Assembly: GCF_022179645.1 (NCBI RefSeq) | Contig: NZ_BPRA01000012.1 | Span: forward strand, 124,001-188,000 | DNA from: Methylobacterium thuringiense | GTDB lineage: Bacteria > Pseudomonadota > Alphaproteobacteria > Rhizobiales > Beijerinckiaceae | Direction of reading: 5' to 3' | Length of the DNA stretch: 64,000 nt | Part shown: positions 54,765 to 63,900 of the stretch, one piece after another | How positions within the stretch are numbered: the stretch's first letter is position 1 | How the letters are laid out: each line of letters begins with the position of its first letter | Notes under the pieces: model-generated | The model's database searches: none | Seen by the model: only the letters and a program-made list of their open reading frames with translations | Told to the model about the DNA's origin: nothing | Program-made: the position numbers and the translations under genes

Positions 54765-55922
54765 TTACGCCGCCGTCGCCCTCGGCCGCAAGCGCAGCGG
54801 CGCCCTGCGGATGTCCATGGCGTTGCCCCGCCAGACGATGGCGCTGCGGAACCAGGCGCCGGACCAGACCGCCGGCAGCATCGCGTCCCGCACCAGCATC
54901 GCCAGCAGCAGGCGGACCGGACGGTACCAGCCGGCATGGCGGGCCAGCGCGAACTCGGCTCCGTACCAGAGCAGGGCCATGAGCGTCAGGCCGGCGGCCG
55001 CCTCGGCCGTGCCGGCCAGCGCAGCCGCGAGCGTGAACGGAAACAGCGCGCCGATCCCGATCTCGGGCGCGAAAAAGACCGGGAACGTGATCCGCCGAAG
55101 CCGTGCCCAGCGCAGTTGCCGCGACCACACCTCCGAGAGCTTGCGCCGCCCCAGCGGCTGGCCGAACGGCGCGGCCACGAGATGGACCTTGCGGCCGGCC
55201 GCCCGCACGAGCTTCGTCGCCGCCGCATCCTCGGCGATCTCGGCGCCGAGCGCACGGATGCTGCCGCGCTCCTCCAGGAACGGCTTGTGCCAGAGCATGC
55301 TCTTGCCCTGGGCGAAGCCGAAGCCGAGGGCGGCGCCGGAATATTGCCAGCGCGCCTGCAGCGTGTTGAGGAAGGCGCACTCGATCTCGGCGAAAAACCC
55401 CTCGGGCCGCGTGCCGATCGGCGTCGAGCAGACGAGGCCGGTGTCGGCCCGCCAGGCCGATTGCAGCTGCTGCAGATAATCGTGCGGCATCAGGACGTTG
55501 GAATCGGCAAGCACAACCCAGTCGTGCCGCGCCGCCTCCCAGCCCTTTACGCAGTTGTTGAGCTTCGGGTTGTCGCTCACCCGCACGTCGCCGACGACGA
55601 TCCGGGCCGGAACGGCCGGATGGGCCGCCATAAGCCGGCGCACCAGCGGTAGCACCGGGTCGCCTGCATCCGCGACGCAGAAGACGATCTCGTAATCCGG
55701 ATAGTCGAGGGCGAAGCCGCGACCGAGCGTCTCCTCGCTGAAGGTCTCGAGCCCGCAGACCGGGCGCACCAGCGAGACGGGAGCGCCGGCCGGGAAGGCC
55801 GAAACCCCTCGGCTCCGGCCGAGACGGCTGGCGGCCAGCGCGATGCTGACGAGGTGGATCAAGGTCAGCAGGCCGCACAGCGACAGGGCAACAAGGGTTG
55901 GGGTCTCGACGTTGCCGACCAT
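54765..55922 (-). CDS. Ceramide-glucosyltransferase-like family 21 glycosyltransferase
   Basis: A 385-residue membrane glycosyltransferase of the GT21 type. It has an N-terminal helix (about 8-30), a GT-A domain with SLVRPVCGLE, the first Asp in VVLADSNVLMP, the D-x-D-like AEIAEDAAATK region and the RQLRWARLRR motif of the Q/RxxRW kind. Two or three C-terminal membrane helices follow. Bacterial homologues glucosylate ceramides or hopanoid-related lipids. With the PLP synthase of the serine-palmitoyltransferase family elsewhere in the window (35978), a sphingolipid-like route is conceivable but unproven. Confidence 0.85.
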   Translation of the reverse strand: MVGNVETPTLVALSLCGLLTLIHLVSIALAASRLGRSRGVSAFPAGAPVSLVRPVCGLETFSEETLGRGFALDYPDYEIVFCVADAGDPVLPLVRRLMAAHPAVPARIVVGDVRVSDNPKLNNCVKGWEAARHDWVVLADSNVLMPHDYLQQLQSAWRADTGLVCSTPIGTRPEGFFAEIECAFLNTLQARWQYSGAALGFGFAQGKSMLWHKPFLEERGSIRALGAEIAEDAAATKLVRAAGRKVHLVAAPFGQPLGRRKLSEVWSRQLRWARLRRITFPVFFAPEIGIGALFPFTLAAALAGTAEAAAGLTLMALLWYGAEFALARHAGWYRPVRLLLAMLVRDAMLPAVWSGAWFRSAIVWRGNAMDIRRAPLRLRPRATAA

Positions 55923-56036
55923 CCGCGATCCCTTCGTGAGTCCGCAGCGCCACCGGTCGAGGATCGGAGGCGCGCATCCGGCTGCCTTAGCGGCCGGCCG
56001 ATATCAGCCGTATGACAGCGGCTTCAGAGGTATGAG

Positions 56037-56945
56037 GTGATCCGGCGCGTGGTCCCGATCCTGTTCCATCCCGCCTACGAGGCGGCCCTGCCCGAGGGGC
56101 ATCGCTTTCCGATGCGCAAATACGGGCGGCTCGCCGAGGTGCTGAGCGAGCGCGGCCTCGCGCCGGGCGGCTTTCTGAGGCCGGAGCCGGCGGATGCGGA
56201 TTTGATCGCCCTGGCGCACGACCGCGCCTATGTCGACGCCGTGTTCGCCGCGGCGGTGCCGCCGGGGATCGAGCGCACCATCGGCTTCCATGTCGACGCG
56301 GGCGTGGCCGCCCGCTCCCGCGCCTCGTCCGGCGGCACGCTCGCCGCGGCACGGCTCGCCCTGACGCACGGCCTCGCAGGGAGCGCGGCCGGCGGCAGCC
56401 ACCATGCGCGACGGGACGGCGGACGCGGCTTCTGCATCTTCAACGACGTCGCCGTGGCGGCTCTCGCCTTGAAGCGCGAGGGCGCGGTGCAGCGGGTGTT
56501 GATCGTCGATCTCGACGTCCACCAGGGCGATGGCACCGCCGACTGCCTGTCGGGCGAGCCGGACCTGTTCGCGCTCTCGATCCACGCCGAGCGCAACTAT
56601 CCGTTGCCCAAGGTGCCCGGGGATCTCGACATCGGTTTGCCGGACGACCTCGACGATGCCGGCTATCTCGCGGTGCTCGAAGCGCGGTTGCCGCCGCTGA
56701 TCGAGACGCTGGCCCCGGATCTCGTATTCTACAATGCCGGCGTCGATCCGCACCGCGACGACCGGCTCGGGCGGCTGAGCCTCAGCGACGACGGCCTCGC
56801 CGCACGCGACCGTTTCGTGGTCGGCCAGGCACGCTCGCGCGGCATTCCCCTCGTCTCGGTGATCGGCGGCGGCTACGACACCGACGTCGATGCGCTCGCG
56901 GCTCGGCACGCCCTGGTCTTCGAGGCGATGGCGGCACTCGCCTGA
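56037..56945 (+). CDS. Histone-deacetylase-family (AcuC/AphA-like) deacetylase
   Basis: A 302-residue zinc hydrolase of the arginase/deacetylase fold acting on acetylated small molecules or proteins in the cytoplasm. The catalytic His pair and metal ligands are in GGSHHARRDGGRGFC, the second ligand set in VLIVDLDVHQGDGTADC, and the third in YNAGVDPHRDDRLG. It starts at GTG 56037; a short ATG frame just upstream ends at this point. Substrate unknown: polyamines or acetyl-CoA synthetase are typical for relatives. Confidence 0.9.
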   Translation: MIRRVVPILFHPAYEAALPEGHRFPMRKYGRLAEVLSERGLAPGGFLRPEPADADLIALAHDRAYVDAVFAAAVPPGIERTIGFHVDAGVAARSRASSGGTLAAARLALTHGLAGSAAGGSHHARRDGGRGFCIFNDVAVAALALKREGAVQRVLIVDLDVHQGDGTADCLSGEPDLFALSIHAERNYPLPKVPGDLDIGLPDDLDDAGYLAVLEARLPPLIETLAPDLVFYNAGVDPHRDDRLGRLSLSDDGLAARDRFVVGQARSRGIPLVSVIGGGYDTDVDALAARHALVFEAMAALA

Positions 56946-56989
56946 AGCAGTTCATCCCGAAGCGGATCGTTCGATAGGTTCAATGCGGC

Positions 56990-58027
56990 ATGCCGTACTC
57001 GCTCAAACGGATCTTCTCCCGAAAGAAGCATCGGCCTTCGCTCGGCGGCGTCGTGCGTGATGCCTTCCGGGGCATCTGCGACCGCGATCCGACCGAGAGC
57101 GAGTTGGCCCTGCACACGCACGATCTCGCGCGGGGAGCCTCCCTCCCGGCGTTCTTCACCGAACTCAGGAGGCTGGGCGAAGCGGGCAGGGATCGCCAAT
57201 TCGTGCCCGCGGGCCATTACTACTCGCCGATACCGCCGCGCGCCGAGGTCGAACGGCATCTCGCGGCCATGGACCCCAATCCTGAGGCGCTGCCGGGAAT
57301 CGATCTCGACCGCGCCGCCATGGTCAGGCTCTGGACCGAACTCGTTCCGCACCTGCAGAGCGCGCCGTTCGCGTTCGAAGCCAAACCGGGGCTTCGCTAC
57401 CGGTACGACAACGGCGCCTATTCCTGGGGAGACGGATTGGTGCTGCACGCGCTGCTGCGCCACATCCGGCCGAAACGCCTGATCGAGGTCGGCAGCGGCT
57501 GGTCCTCCGCCTGTATCGTCGACACCAACGAGCGGTTTCTGGAGTCTGGCTGCGAGGTCACCTGCATCGAGCCGTATCCCGAACTGTTGCGCGAAACGGT
57601 CGGCACGCCCGGATCGCCCTTCCACATCATCGAAAGCGGCATCCAAACCGTTCCGCTGCCGCTCTTCGAGACCTTGGTGGCCGGCGACATCCTCTTCATC
57701 GATTCGACGCATGTCTTAAGGACGGGCAGCGACGTCACCCACGAACTCCTCGAGATCCTGCCCAGGATCGCACCGGGCGTCTTCGTGCATGTCCACGACG
57801 TGTTCTGGCCCTTCGAATATCCGCGATCCTGGGCCGTGGACGAGAACCGGGCCTGGAACGAAATCTACGCCCTGCGCGCGTTCCTCTGCGGCAACGCGCA
57901 GTGGCGCATCGTGATGTTCAACGATTTCCTGGCAAAGAACGAGGCGGGTCTGATCGCTCGGACCTGTCCGGCTTTCCTGAACAATCCCGGCGGAAGCCTG
58001 TGGCTCGAGCGGCGCGCCGACGGCTGA
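56990..58027 (+). CDS. Class I SAM-dependent methyltransferase-fold protein
   Basis: A 345-residue protein with an N-terminal helical region and a C-terminal Rossmann-like methyltransferase domain (about 160-300). It has RLIEVGSGWSSACIVDTNE (SAM motif I), the acidic CIEPYPELL loop and LFIDSTHVLRTGSD. The DVFWPFEYP segment is common in glycan or small-molecule methyltransferases of the Methyltransf_24 type. Natural substrate unknown. It lies 44 bp after the deacetylase gene on the same strand and may form an operon with it. Confidence 0.8.
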   Translation: MPYSLKRIFSRKKHRPSLGGVVRDAFRGICDRDPTESELALHTHDLARGASLPAFFTELRRLGEAGRDRQFVPAGHYYSPIPPRAEVERHLAAMDPNPEALPGIDLDRAAMVRLWTELVPHLQSAPFAFEAKPGLRYRYDNGAYSWGDGLVLHALLRHIRPKRLIEVGSGWSSACIVDTNERFLESGCEVTCIEPYPELLRETVGTPGSPFHIIESGIQTVPLPLFETLVAGDILFIDSTHVLRTGSDVTHELLEILPRIAPGVFVHVHDVFWPFEYPRSWAVDENRAWNEIYALRAFLCGNAQWRIVMFNDFLAKNEAGLIARTCPAFLNNPGGSLWLERRADG

Positions 58028-58041
58028 AGGCCGAGATGCCC

Positions 58042-58608
58042 CTACGGATTGGGGAGGTCTCGCGCGGCTGCGTCGAGGGCGTCGAAGATCCGGTCGGCCT
58101 CCTCGCCGGAGAGGTCGTGGAAGCCCAGCGTGCGCCCGATCATCAACCCGACGATCGCGAAAAGCAGCACGGCGCCTGCTCCCGGCCGTCCCTCGGCGTC
58201 GGACATCAGGGCCAGCCTCTCGGCGATGAACCCGCGAAAGTCGGCGAGCGCGTCCGGCGTTTCGGCGGATGCGAGCAGCAGGGCGCGGGGGAAGCCGTGC
58301 TCCTCGCCGTAGGTCTGGCGGGCGTTGGCGACCATCGCCAGCGGCGGCGAGGCCGACTCCGGCTGCTGGCGGGCCTCATGGCCGGCAATTCCCTCTCGAA
58401 GCCGGCGGAGCTTGCGCGTCACGAGCGCGCAGATCAGCGCATCCTTGGAAGCGTAATGGTGCAGCACGCCGCCCTTGCTCAAGCCGGCCTCTGCAGCGAC
58501 GGCGTCGATCGTCAGCCCGCGTGCGCCGAGGCCGCGGAGCACGCCCTCGGCAGCATCGAGAATGATCTCAGGACGATCCTCGCGGCGGCGGCGTGCCTTC
58601 GACTCCAC
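58042..58608 (-). CDS. TetR-family repressor
   Basis: A 188-residue repressor. The N-terminal HTH is LTIDAVAAEAGLSKGGVLHHYASKDAL (about 31-58, given here as key residues), with the TetR signature G-L-S-K-G-x-L-x-x-x-F-x-S-K-x-x-L matching apart from Tyr for Phe. The ligand-binding C-terminal domain has no recognised specificity. It starts at GTG 58608 (VESKARRR). It is divergent from the efflux operon that runs to the window end, with a palindrome between, so it most likely represses that operon and itself. Confidence 0.92.
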   Translation of the reverse strand: MESKARRRREDRPEIILDAAEGVLRGLGARGLTIDAVAAEAGLSKGGVLHHYASKDALICALVTRKLRRLREGIAGHEARQQPESASPPLAMVANARQTYGEEHGFPRALLLASAETPDALADFRGFIAERLALMSDAEGRPGAGAVLLFAIVGLMIGRTLGFHDLSGEEADRIFDALDAAARDLPNP

Positions 58609-58625
58609 GGGCTGACCTTCTACAA

Positions 58626-58639
58626 ACCGTCTGGACGGT
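58626..58639. promoter_or_regulatory. TetR operator candidate
   Basis: ACCGTCTGGACGGT is a perfect palindrome with six-base arms, 18 bp upstream of the TetR gene and 70-83 bp upstream of the first adaptor gene. It fits TetR-regulated RND operators. A TAATCT just downstream could be the -10 of the efflux operon. Confidence 0.75.
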
Positions 58640-58708
58640 CGGTAATCTAGCGGATATGGGATGGCGACGATAGATGCTTCCGGATCCGAAAGCCGCGGAC
58701 CCCGTCCC

Positions 58709-59854
58709 ATGCCTTCGAGCCCTTTCAGACTAGGTCCTTCCGTCATGCTCGCCGCGCTGCTGTTTGCGGGCGTCGGCGCCTGGGCCGCGTCGGACACCGC
58801 GGCCGAGCGCGACCCCGACAACATCTCCGTCGTGCTCGTGCGGGTTGTCGAGGCGCAGCGCACGGCGGTGGCATCAGACATCGTGTTCACCGGCGACATC
58901 CAGGCCCAGGCCCAGACCAACGTCGCCTTCCGCACCAACGGCAAGATCGCGACGCGCCTCGTCGAGGTCGGCGACCACGTCGCGGCGGATCAGGTGCTGG
59001 CGAAGCTCGATCCGCAGGAGCAGCAGGCCAATCTCGACACGGCCAAGGCGGCTCTCGTCTCGGCGGAGGCCTTGCTGACGCAGGCCAAGGTCGCCTTCAA
59101 GCGCCAGGAGCAGTTGCTGAGCGGCGGCTACACCACGCGGCCCTCCTACGACGCAGCCGAGCAGCAGTTGCGTACGACGCAGGCCGCCGTCGATTCGGCC
59201 AAGGCGCAGCTCGGGTCCGCCAAGGAGCAGTTCTCCTACACCGACCTGCGCTCGGGCGTCGCCGGCATCATCCTGAGCCGCAGCTTCGAGACCGGGCAGG
59301 TGGTCCAGGCCGGACAGACCGTGCTGGTGCTGGCCCAGGACGGGCCGCGCGACGCGGTCTTCAACGTCTACGAGGCGCTGCCGGCGAACCCACCCGCGAG
59401 CAAGACGGTGGCGATCGCGCTGCAGGCCGACCCCAAGGTCACCACCACGGGCACGGTGCGCGAAATCTCGCCCTCGGTCGATCAGGCCTCGGGCACGGTG
59501 CGGGTGAAGATCGGCCTCGCGGAGACTCCCGCGGCGATGACTCTCGGAGCCGTCGTGATCGGGCGCGGACGCTTCAAGGCCCAGGAGGCCGTCGTGCTGC
59601 CCTGGTCGGCGCTCTACCGTTGGGAGAACAAGCCGGCAGTGTGGATCTACGACCGGAAGGCCGGGACGGTGTCGCCGCGCCTCGTCACCATCGAGCGCTA
59701 CGCCTTCGACACGATCGCGCTCGCCTCCGGCGTCGAGCAAGGCGAGTCGGTGGTCACCGCCGGCATCCAGTTCCTGCGGCCCGGCCAGAGCGTCGCGGTA
59801 GCGGATGCCAAGGCCGACGGCATTGCCAAAAACGCCGGGGGCATCGCGAAATGA
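58709..59854 (+). CDS. RND efflux periplasmic adaptor, first of two
   Basis: A 381-residue membrane fusion protein. It has an N-terminal membrane anchor or uncleaved signal (about 10-26), a lipoyl half (FRTNGKIATRLVEVGDHVAADQVL), a coiled-coil hairpin (about 95-150), the second lipoyl half (SGVAGIILSRSFETGQVVQAG) and a beta-barrel. It starts at ATG 58709 to give a normal-length n-region; an ATG at 58661 would add 16 residues. Its stop overlaps the start of the next adaptor (ATGA). Divergent from a TetR gene. Confidence 0.9.
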   Translation: MPSSPFRLGPSVMLAALLFAGVGAWAASDTAAERDPDNISVVLVRVVEAQRTAVASDIVFTGDIQAQAQTNVAFRTNGKIATRLVEVGDHVAADQVLAKLDPQEQQANLDTAKAALVSAEALLTQAKVAFKRQEQLLSGGYTTRPSYDAAEQQLRTTQAAVDSAKAQLGSAKEQFSYTDLRSGVAGIILSRSFETGQVVQAGQTVLVLAQDGPRDAVFNVYEALPANPPASKTVAIALQADPKVTTTGTVREISPSVDQASGTVRVKIGLAETPAAMTLGAVVIGRGRFKAQEAVVLPWSALYRWENKPAVWIYDRKAGTVSPRLVTIERYAFDTIALASGVEQGESVVTAGIQFLRPGQSVAVADAKADGIAKNAGGIAK

Positions 59855-60936
59855 GGTTCCTGCTCGCGCTGCCGTTCTGCGCCCTGCTGCTGTCGGCCTG
59901 CAAACCTTCCGAGGAGGCGAAGGAGCCGGCGCCGATCCGGCCGGTGCTCGTCACCATCGCCAAGCGCACGGACACCGTGATGTTCGGCCCCTTCGCCGGC
60001 ACGGTCGAGCCGCGCTACCAGTCGCAGCTCGGCTTCCAGATCGGCGGCCGGGTCGCCGCGCGCGACGTCACCGTCGGCGATGTGGTCAAGAAGGGCCAGA
60101 GGCTGGCAACCCTCGACCCAGTGGTGACGCGCTTCGCCCTGACCCGTGCCGAGGCAGACGTCGCCGACGCCAAGGCCCAGGCCGAGAACGCCGCCGCCAC
60201 CGAGGCGCGCCAGCGCCGCCTGATGGAGGGCGGCAACGTTACCCAGGCGCAGATGGATTCCTCCACCGCCGGCCGCGACACCTCGCAGGCGCGCCTGGCC
60301 CAGGCGATGGCCAGCCTGCAGCGGGCGCGCGACCAGATGGGCTACACCGAGTTGCACGCCGATTTCGACGGCGTCGTCACCCAGCGTCTCGCCGAGGTCG
60401 GGCAGGTGCTGAGCGCCGGGCAGGCCGTGGTGACGGTCGCCCGGCCCGAGGTGCGCGAGGCGGTGGTCGACATCCCCGAGGACCTCGTCGGCACCATGCC
60501 GCGCGAGGGGCGCTTCACGATCTCGCTGCAGAGCGCGCCGGAGATCACCGCAATGGCCAAGGTCCGCGAGATCGCGCCCTTCGCCGACCAGGGCACCCGG
60601 ACCCGGCGCATCAAGCTGACCCTGATCGACCCGCCCACCGCCTTCCGCCTCGGCGCGACGATAACGGTGGGCCTGAAACGCTCCACCGAGCCCCGCTTCG
60701 TGTTGCCGCCGACGGCCCTGCTGGAGGCCGATGGGCGCGCTTCCGTCTGGATCGTGCCGGAAGCCGCGAAGGATGCGCCGGCCCATGTCGAGCGCCGCGA
60801 CGTCACCGTCGGCGAACGCGATGCCGAGCGTGTCAGCCTCAGCGGCGGCGTGAATGACGGCGAGCGCGTCGTCGTCGCGGGCGTTCATTCCCTCGGCGAC
60901 GGCCAGACCGTCCGCGTTGGTGAGCCCATCCCGTGA
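59851..60936 (+). CDS. RND efflux periplasmic adaptor, second of two
   Basis: A 361-residue lipoprotein adaptor (lipobox LLSAC, Cys17). It has the same domain order as the preceding gene: lipoyl half (FQIGGRVAARDVTVGDVVKKG), hairpin, lipoyl half (FDGVVTQRLAEVGQVLSAG) and beta-barrel. It is clearly diverged from the first adaptor, so this is not a recent duplication. ATG 59851 and the stop 60934-60936 both overlap neighbours, so the three genes are translated as one unit. Tandem adaptors in front of one RND pump may assemble as a mixed hexamer. Confidence 0.92.
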   Translation: MRFLLALPFCALLLSACKPSEEAKEPAPIRPVLVTIAKRTDTVMFGPFAGTVEPRYQSQLGFQIGGRVAARDVTVGDVVKKGQRLATLDPVVTRFALTRAEADVADAKAQAENAAATEARQRRLMEGGNVTQAQMDSSTAGRDTSQARLAQAMASLQRARDQMGYTELHADFDGVVTQRLAEVGQVLSAGQAVVTVARPEVREAVVDIPEDLVGTMPREGRFTISLQSAPEITAMAKVREIAPFADQGTRTRRIKLTLIDPPTAFRLGATITVGLKRSTEPRFVLPPTALLEADGRASVWIVPEAAKDAPAHVERRDVTVGERDAERVSLSGGVNDGERVVVAGVHSLGDGQTVRVGEPIP

Positions 60937-63900
60937 GCGACCCCGCACCCGGCACGCCGGAGACCTCCGTGAGTTCGTTCAACCTGTCCGACTGGGCGCT
61001 GCGGCACCGCTCCCTCGTCTGGTTCCTGATGCTTGTCTGCCTGTTGGCCGGCGTGATGTCGTATTCGCGCCTCGGCCGCGAGGAGGACCCGCCCTTCGCC
61101 ATCAAGACCATGGTCGTCCAGGCGAAATGGCCCGGCGCCACGATCAAGGACACCCTCGATCAGGTCACCGACCGGATCGAGAAGGAGCTGCAGCAGATCA
61201 ACGCGCTGGACTACGTCCGCAGCTACACGACGCCGGGCCAGGCGACGGTGTTCGTGCAGTTCAAGGACACCACGAAGAAGGAGGAGATCCAGCCCGCCTT
61301 CTACCAGGTCCGCAAGCGGCTCGGCGACATCAAGTACACCTTCCCCGAAGGCGTCGAGGGCCCCTCGTTCAACGACGAGTTCGGCGATGTCTACGGCAAC
61401 GTCTACGCCTTCACCGGGGATGGGCTGACCCACCGGCAGTTGCGCGACTACGTCGAGGGCGTGCGCACCGAGATCCTGAAGGTGCCCGACATCGGCAAGA
61501 CCCTGCTGATGGGGACGCAGGGCGAGACGGTCTATCTCGACTTCTCCACCCGCAAGCTCGCCGGCTTCGGCATCGACCTGCAGGCGCTGATCAAGGCCCT
61601 GCAATCCCAGAACGCGGTCGCGGCCTCCGGCGTGGTCCAGGCCGGTCCGGAGCGCGTTTCCTTGCGTGTCAGTGGCCAGTTCACCTCGGAAGAGTCGCTG
61701 AAGAACGTCAACCTGCGCTTCAACGACCGCTTCTTTCGGCTGGCCGACGTCGCCGAGATCCATCGCGGCTACGAGGACCCGCCGGCCGCGATGTTCCGGG
61801 TCAACGGCGAGCCGGCCATCGGCCTCGCCATCGCCATGCGCCCGAACGCCAACCTGCTGAAGTTCGGCGAGAACCTGAAGGAGCGGATGCGCAGGATCGA
61901 GGCGAAGCTGCCGATCGGCGTCGGCGTGCACCTCGTGTCGGACCAGCCGAAGATCGTCGAGGAGGCGGTGGGCGGCTTCACCCAGGCTCTCGTCGAGGCG
62001 GTGGTGATCGTGCTGTTCGTGAGCTTCGTCAGCCTCGGGCTGCGCGCCGGCTTCGTGGTGGCGATCTCGATCCCGCTCGTCCTCGCGATCGTGTTCGTGG
62101 TGATGCAGGAGATGGGGGTGACGCTGCAGCGCATCTCCCTCGGCGCACTCATCATCGCCCTCGGGCTGCTGGTCGACGATGCCATGATCACCGTCGAGAT
62201 GATGGTGGCGCGGCTCGAACTCGGCGACAGCCTCAAGAAGGCTGCAACCTTCGCCTACACATCCACCGCATTCCCGATGCTGACCGGCACGCTGGTGACC
62301 ATCGCCGGCTTCCTGCCGATCGGCTTCAACGGGTCTTCGGCCGGCGAGTACACCTACTCCCTCTTCGTGGTGATCGCGGCCGCGCTCTCAGTGTCCTGGG
62401 TCGTCGCGGTGCTGTTCGCGCCGTTGCTCGGCGTGACGCTGCTGCCCAAGACGATGAAGCATCACGCAGAGAAGCGCGGGCTGTTCACCCGCGCCTTCCT
62501 CGCCGTGCTCAAGATCGCGATGCGCCTGCGCTGGATCACGGTGCTGATCTGCATCGGGCTGATGGGCGCAGCCGTCTTCGGCATGACCCACGTCCAACAG
62601 CAATTCTTTCCATCCTCGGACCGCAGCGAAGTGCTCGTCGACCTGACCCTGCCGCAGAACGCCACCATCGCCGAGACCAAGGCGCAGATGGACCGCTTCG
62701 AGGCGGAGCTGAAGGGCGATCCGGACATCGTGCGCTGGTCGTCCTATGTCGGCCAGGGCGCGGTGCGCTTCTACCTGCCCCTCGACCAGCAGCTCGCCAA
62801 CGCCTTCTACGGGCAGGCCGTCATCGTGACGAAGTCGCTCGAGGTTCGCGACAAGGTCGTCGCCAGGCTGCAGCAGATCGGCCGGCGCGACTTCGTCGGC
62901 ATCGACGTGATGGTGCAGGCGCTGAACCTCGGCCCGCCGGTGGGACGCCCGGTTCAGTACCGGCTCAGCGGCCCCGACATCCAGGAGGTGCGCCGCCTCG
63001 CGCTGGGGCTCGCCGACGTGGTCGCCGCCGACAAGCGCTTGGCCTACCCGACCTTCGACTGGAACGAGCCGGGCAAGGTCCTCCGTGTCGAGATCCTGCA
63101 GGACAAGGCGCGCCAGCTCGGCGTCACCAGTCAGGACATCGCCGGCATCCTCAACGGCGTCGTCGGCGGCCAGGCGATCACCCAGGTGCGCGATTCGATC
63201 TACCTCGTGAACGTGGTCGGCCGCGCGCAGACCATTGAGCGGACTTCGCTCGAAACCCTGCAGAGCCTGCAGGTCGCCCTCTCGAACGGCTCTGTCGTGC
63301 CGGTGCTGTCCTTTGCCAAGATCGACTACGACCTCGAACAGCCGATCGTCTGGCGGCGCGACCGCGTGGCGACGCTGACCGTGCGCGCCACGATCAAGGA
63401 CACCACCCAACCGCCGACCATCGTCGCCGCCCTGCAGCCGGGCATCGACGCCTTCGTAAAGGCCCTGCCGGAGGGCTACACGCTGGCCACCGGCGGCGCG
63501 GTCGAGGAGGCCGGCAAGGGCCAGGGGCCGATCGCCGCCGTGGTGCCGGTGATGATCCTCGCCATGGCGACGCTGCTGATGATCCAGCTCCAGAGCTTCC
63601 AGAAGCTCTTTTTGGTGTTTTCCGTCGCGCCGCTCGGCCTGATCGGTGTGGTGCCGGCCTTGCTGCTCTTCGACAAGCCGATGGGCTTCGTAGCGATCCT
63701 CGGCATCCTCGCCTTGATCGGCATCATCATCCGCAATGCGCTGATCCTGGTGAGCCAGATCGAGGAATCCGAGGCCGAGGGGCTGGAGCCTTGGGACGCC
63801 GTGATCGAGGCGACGCGCCACCGCATGCGGCCGATCCTGCTGACCGCAGCCGCGGCCAGCCTCGGCCTGATCCCCATCGCCCGCGAGGTGTTCTGGGGAC

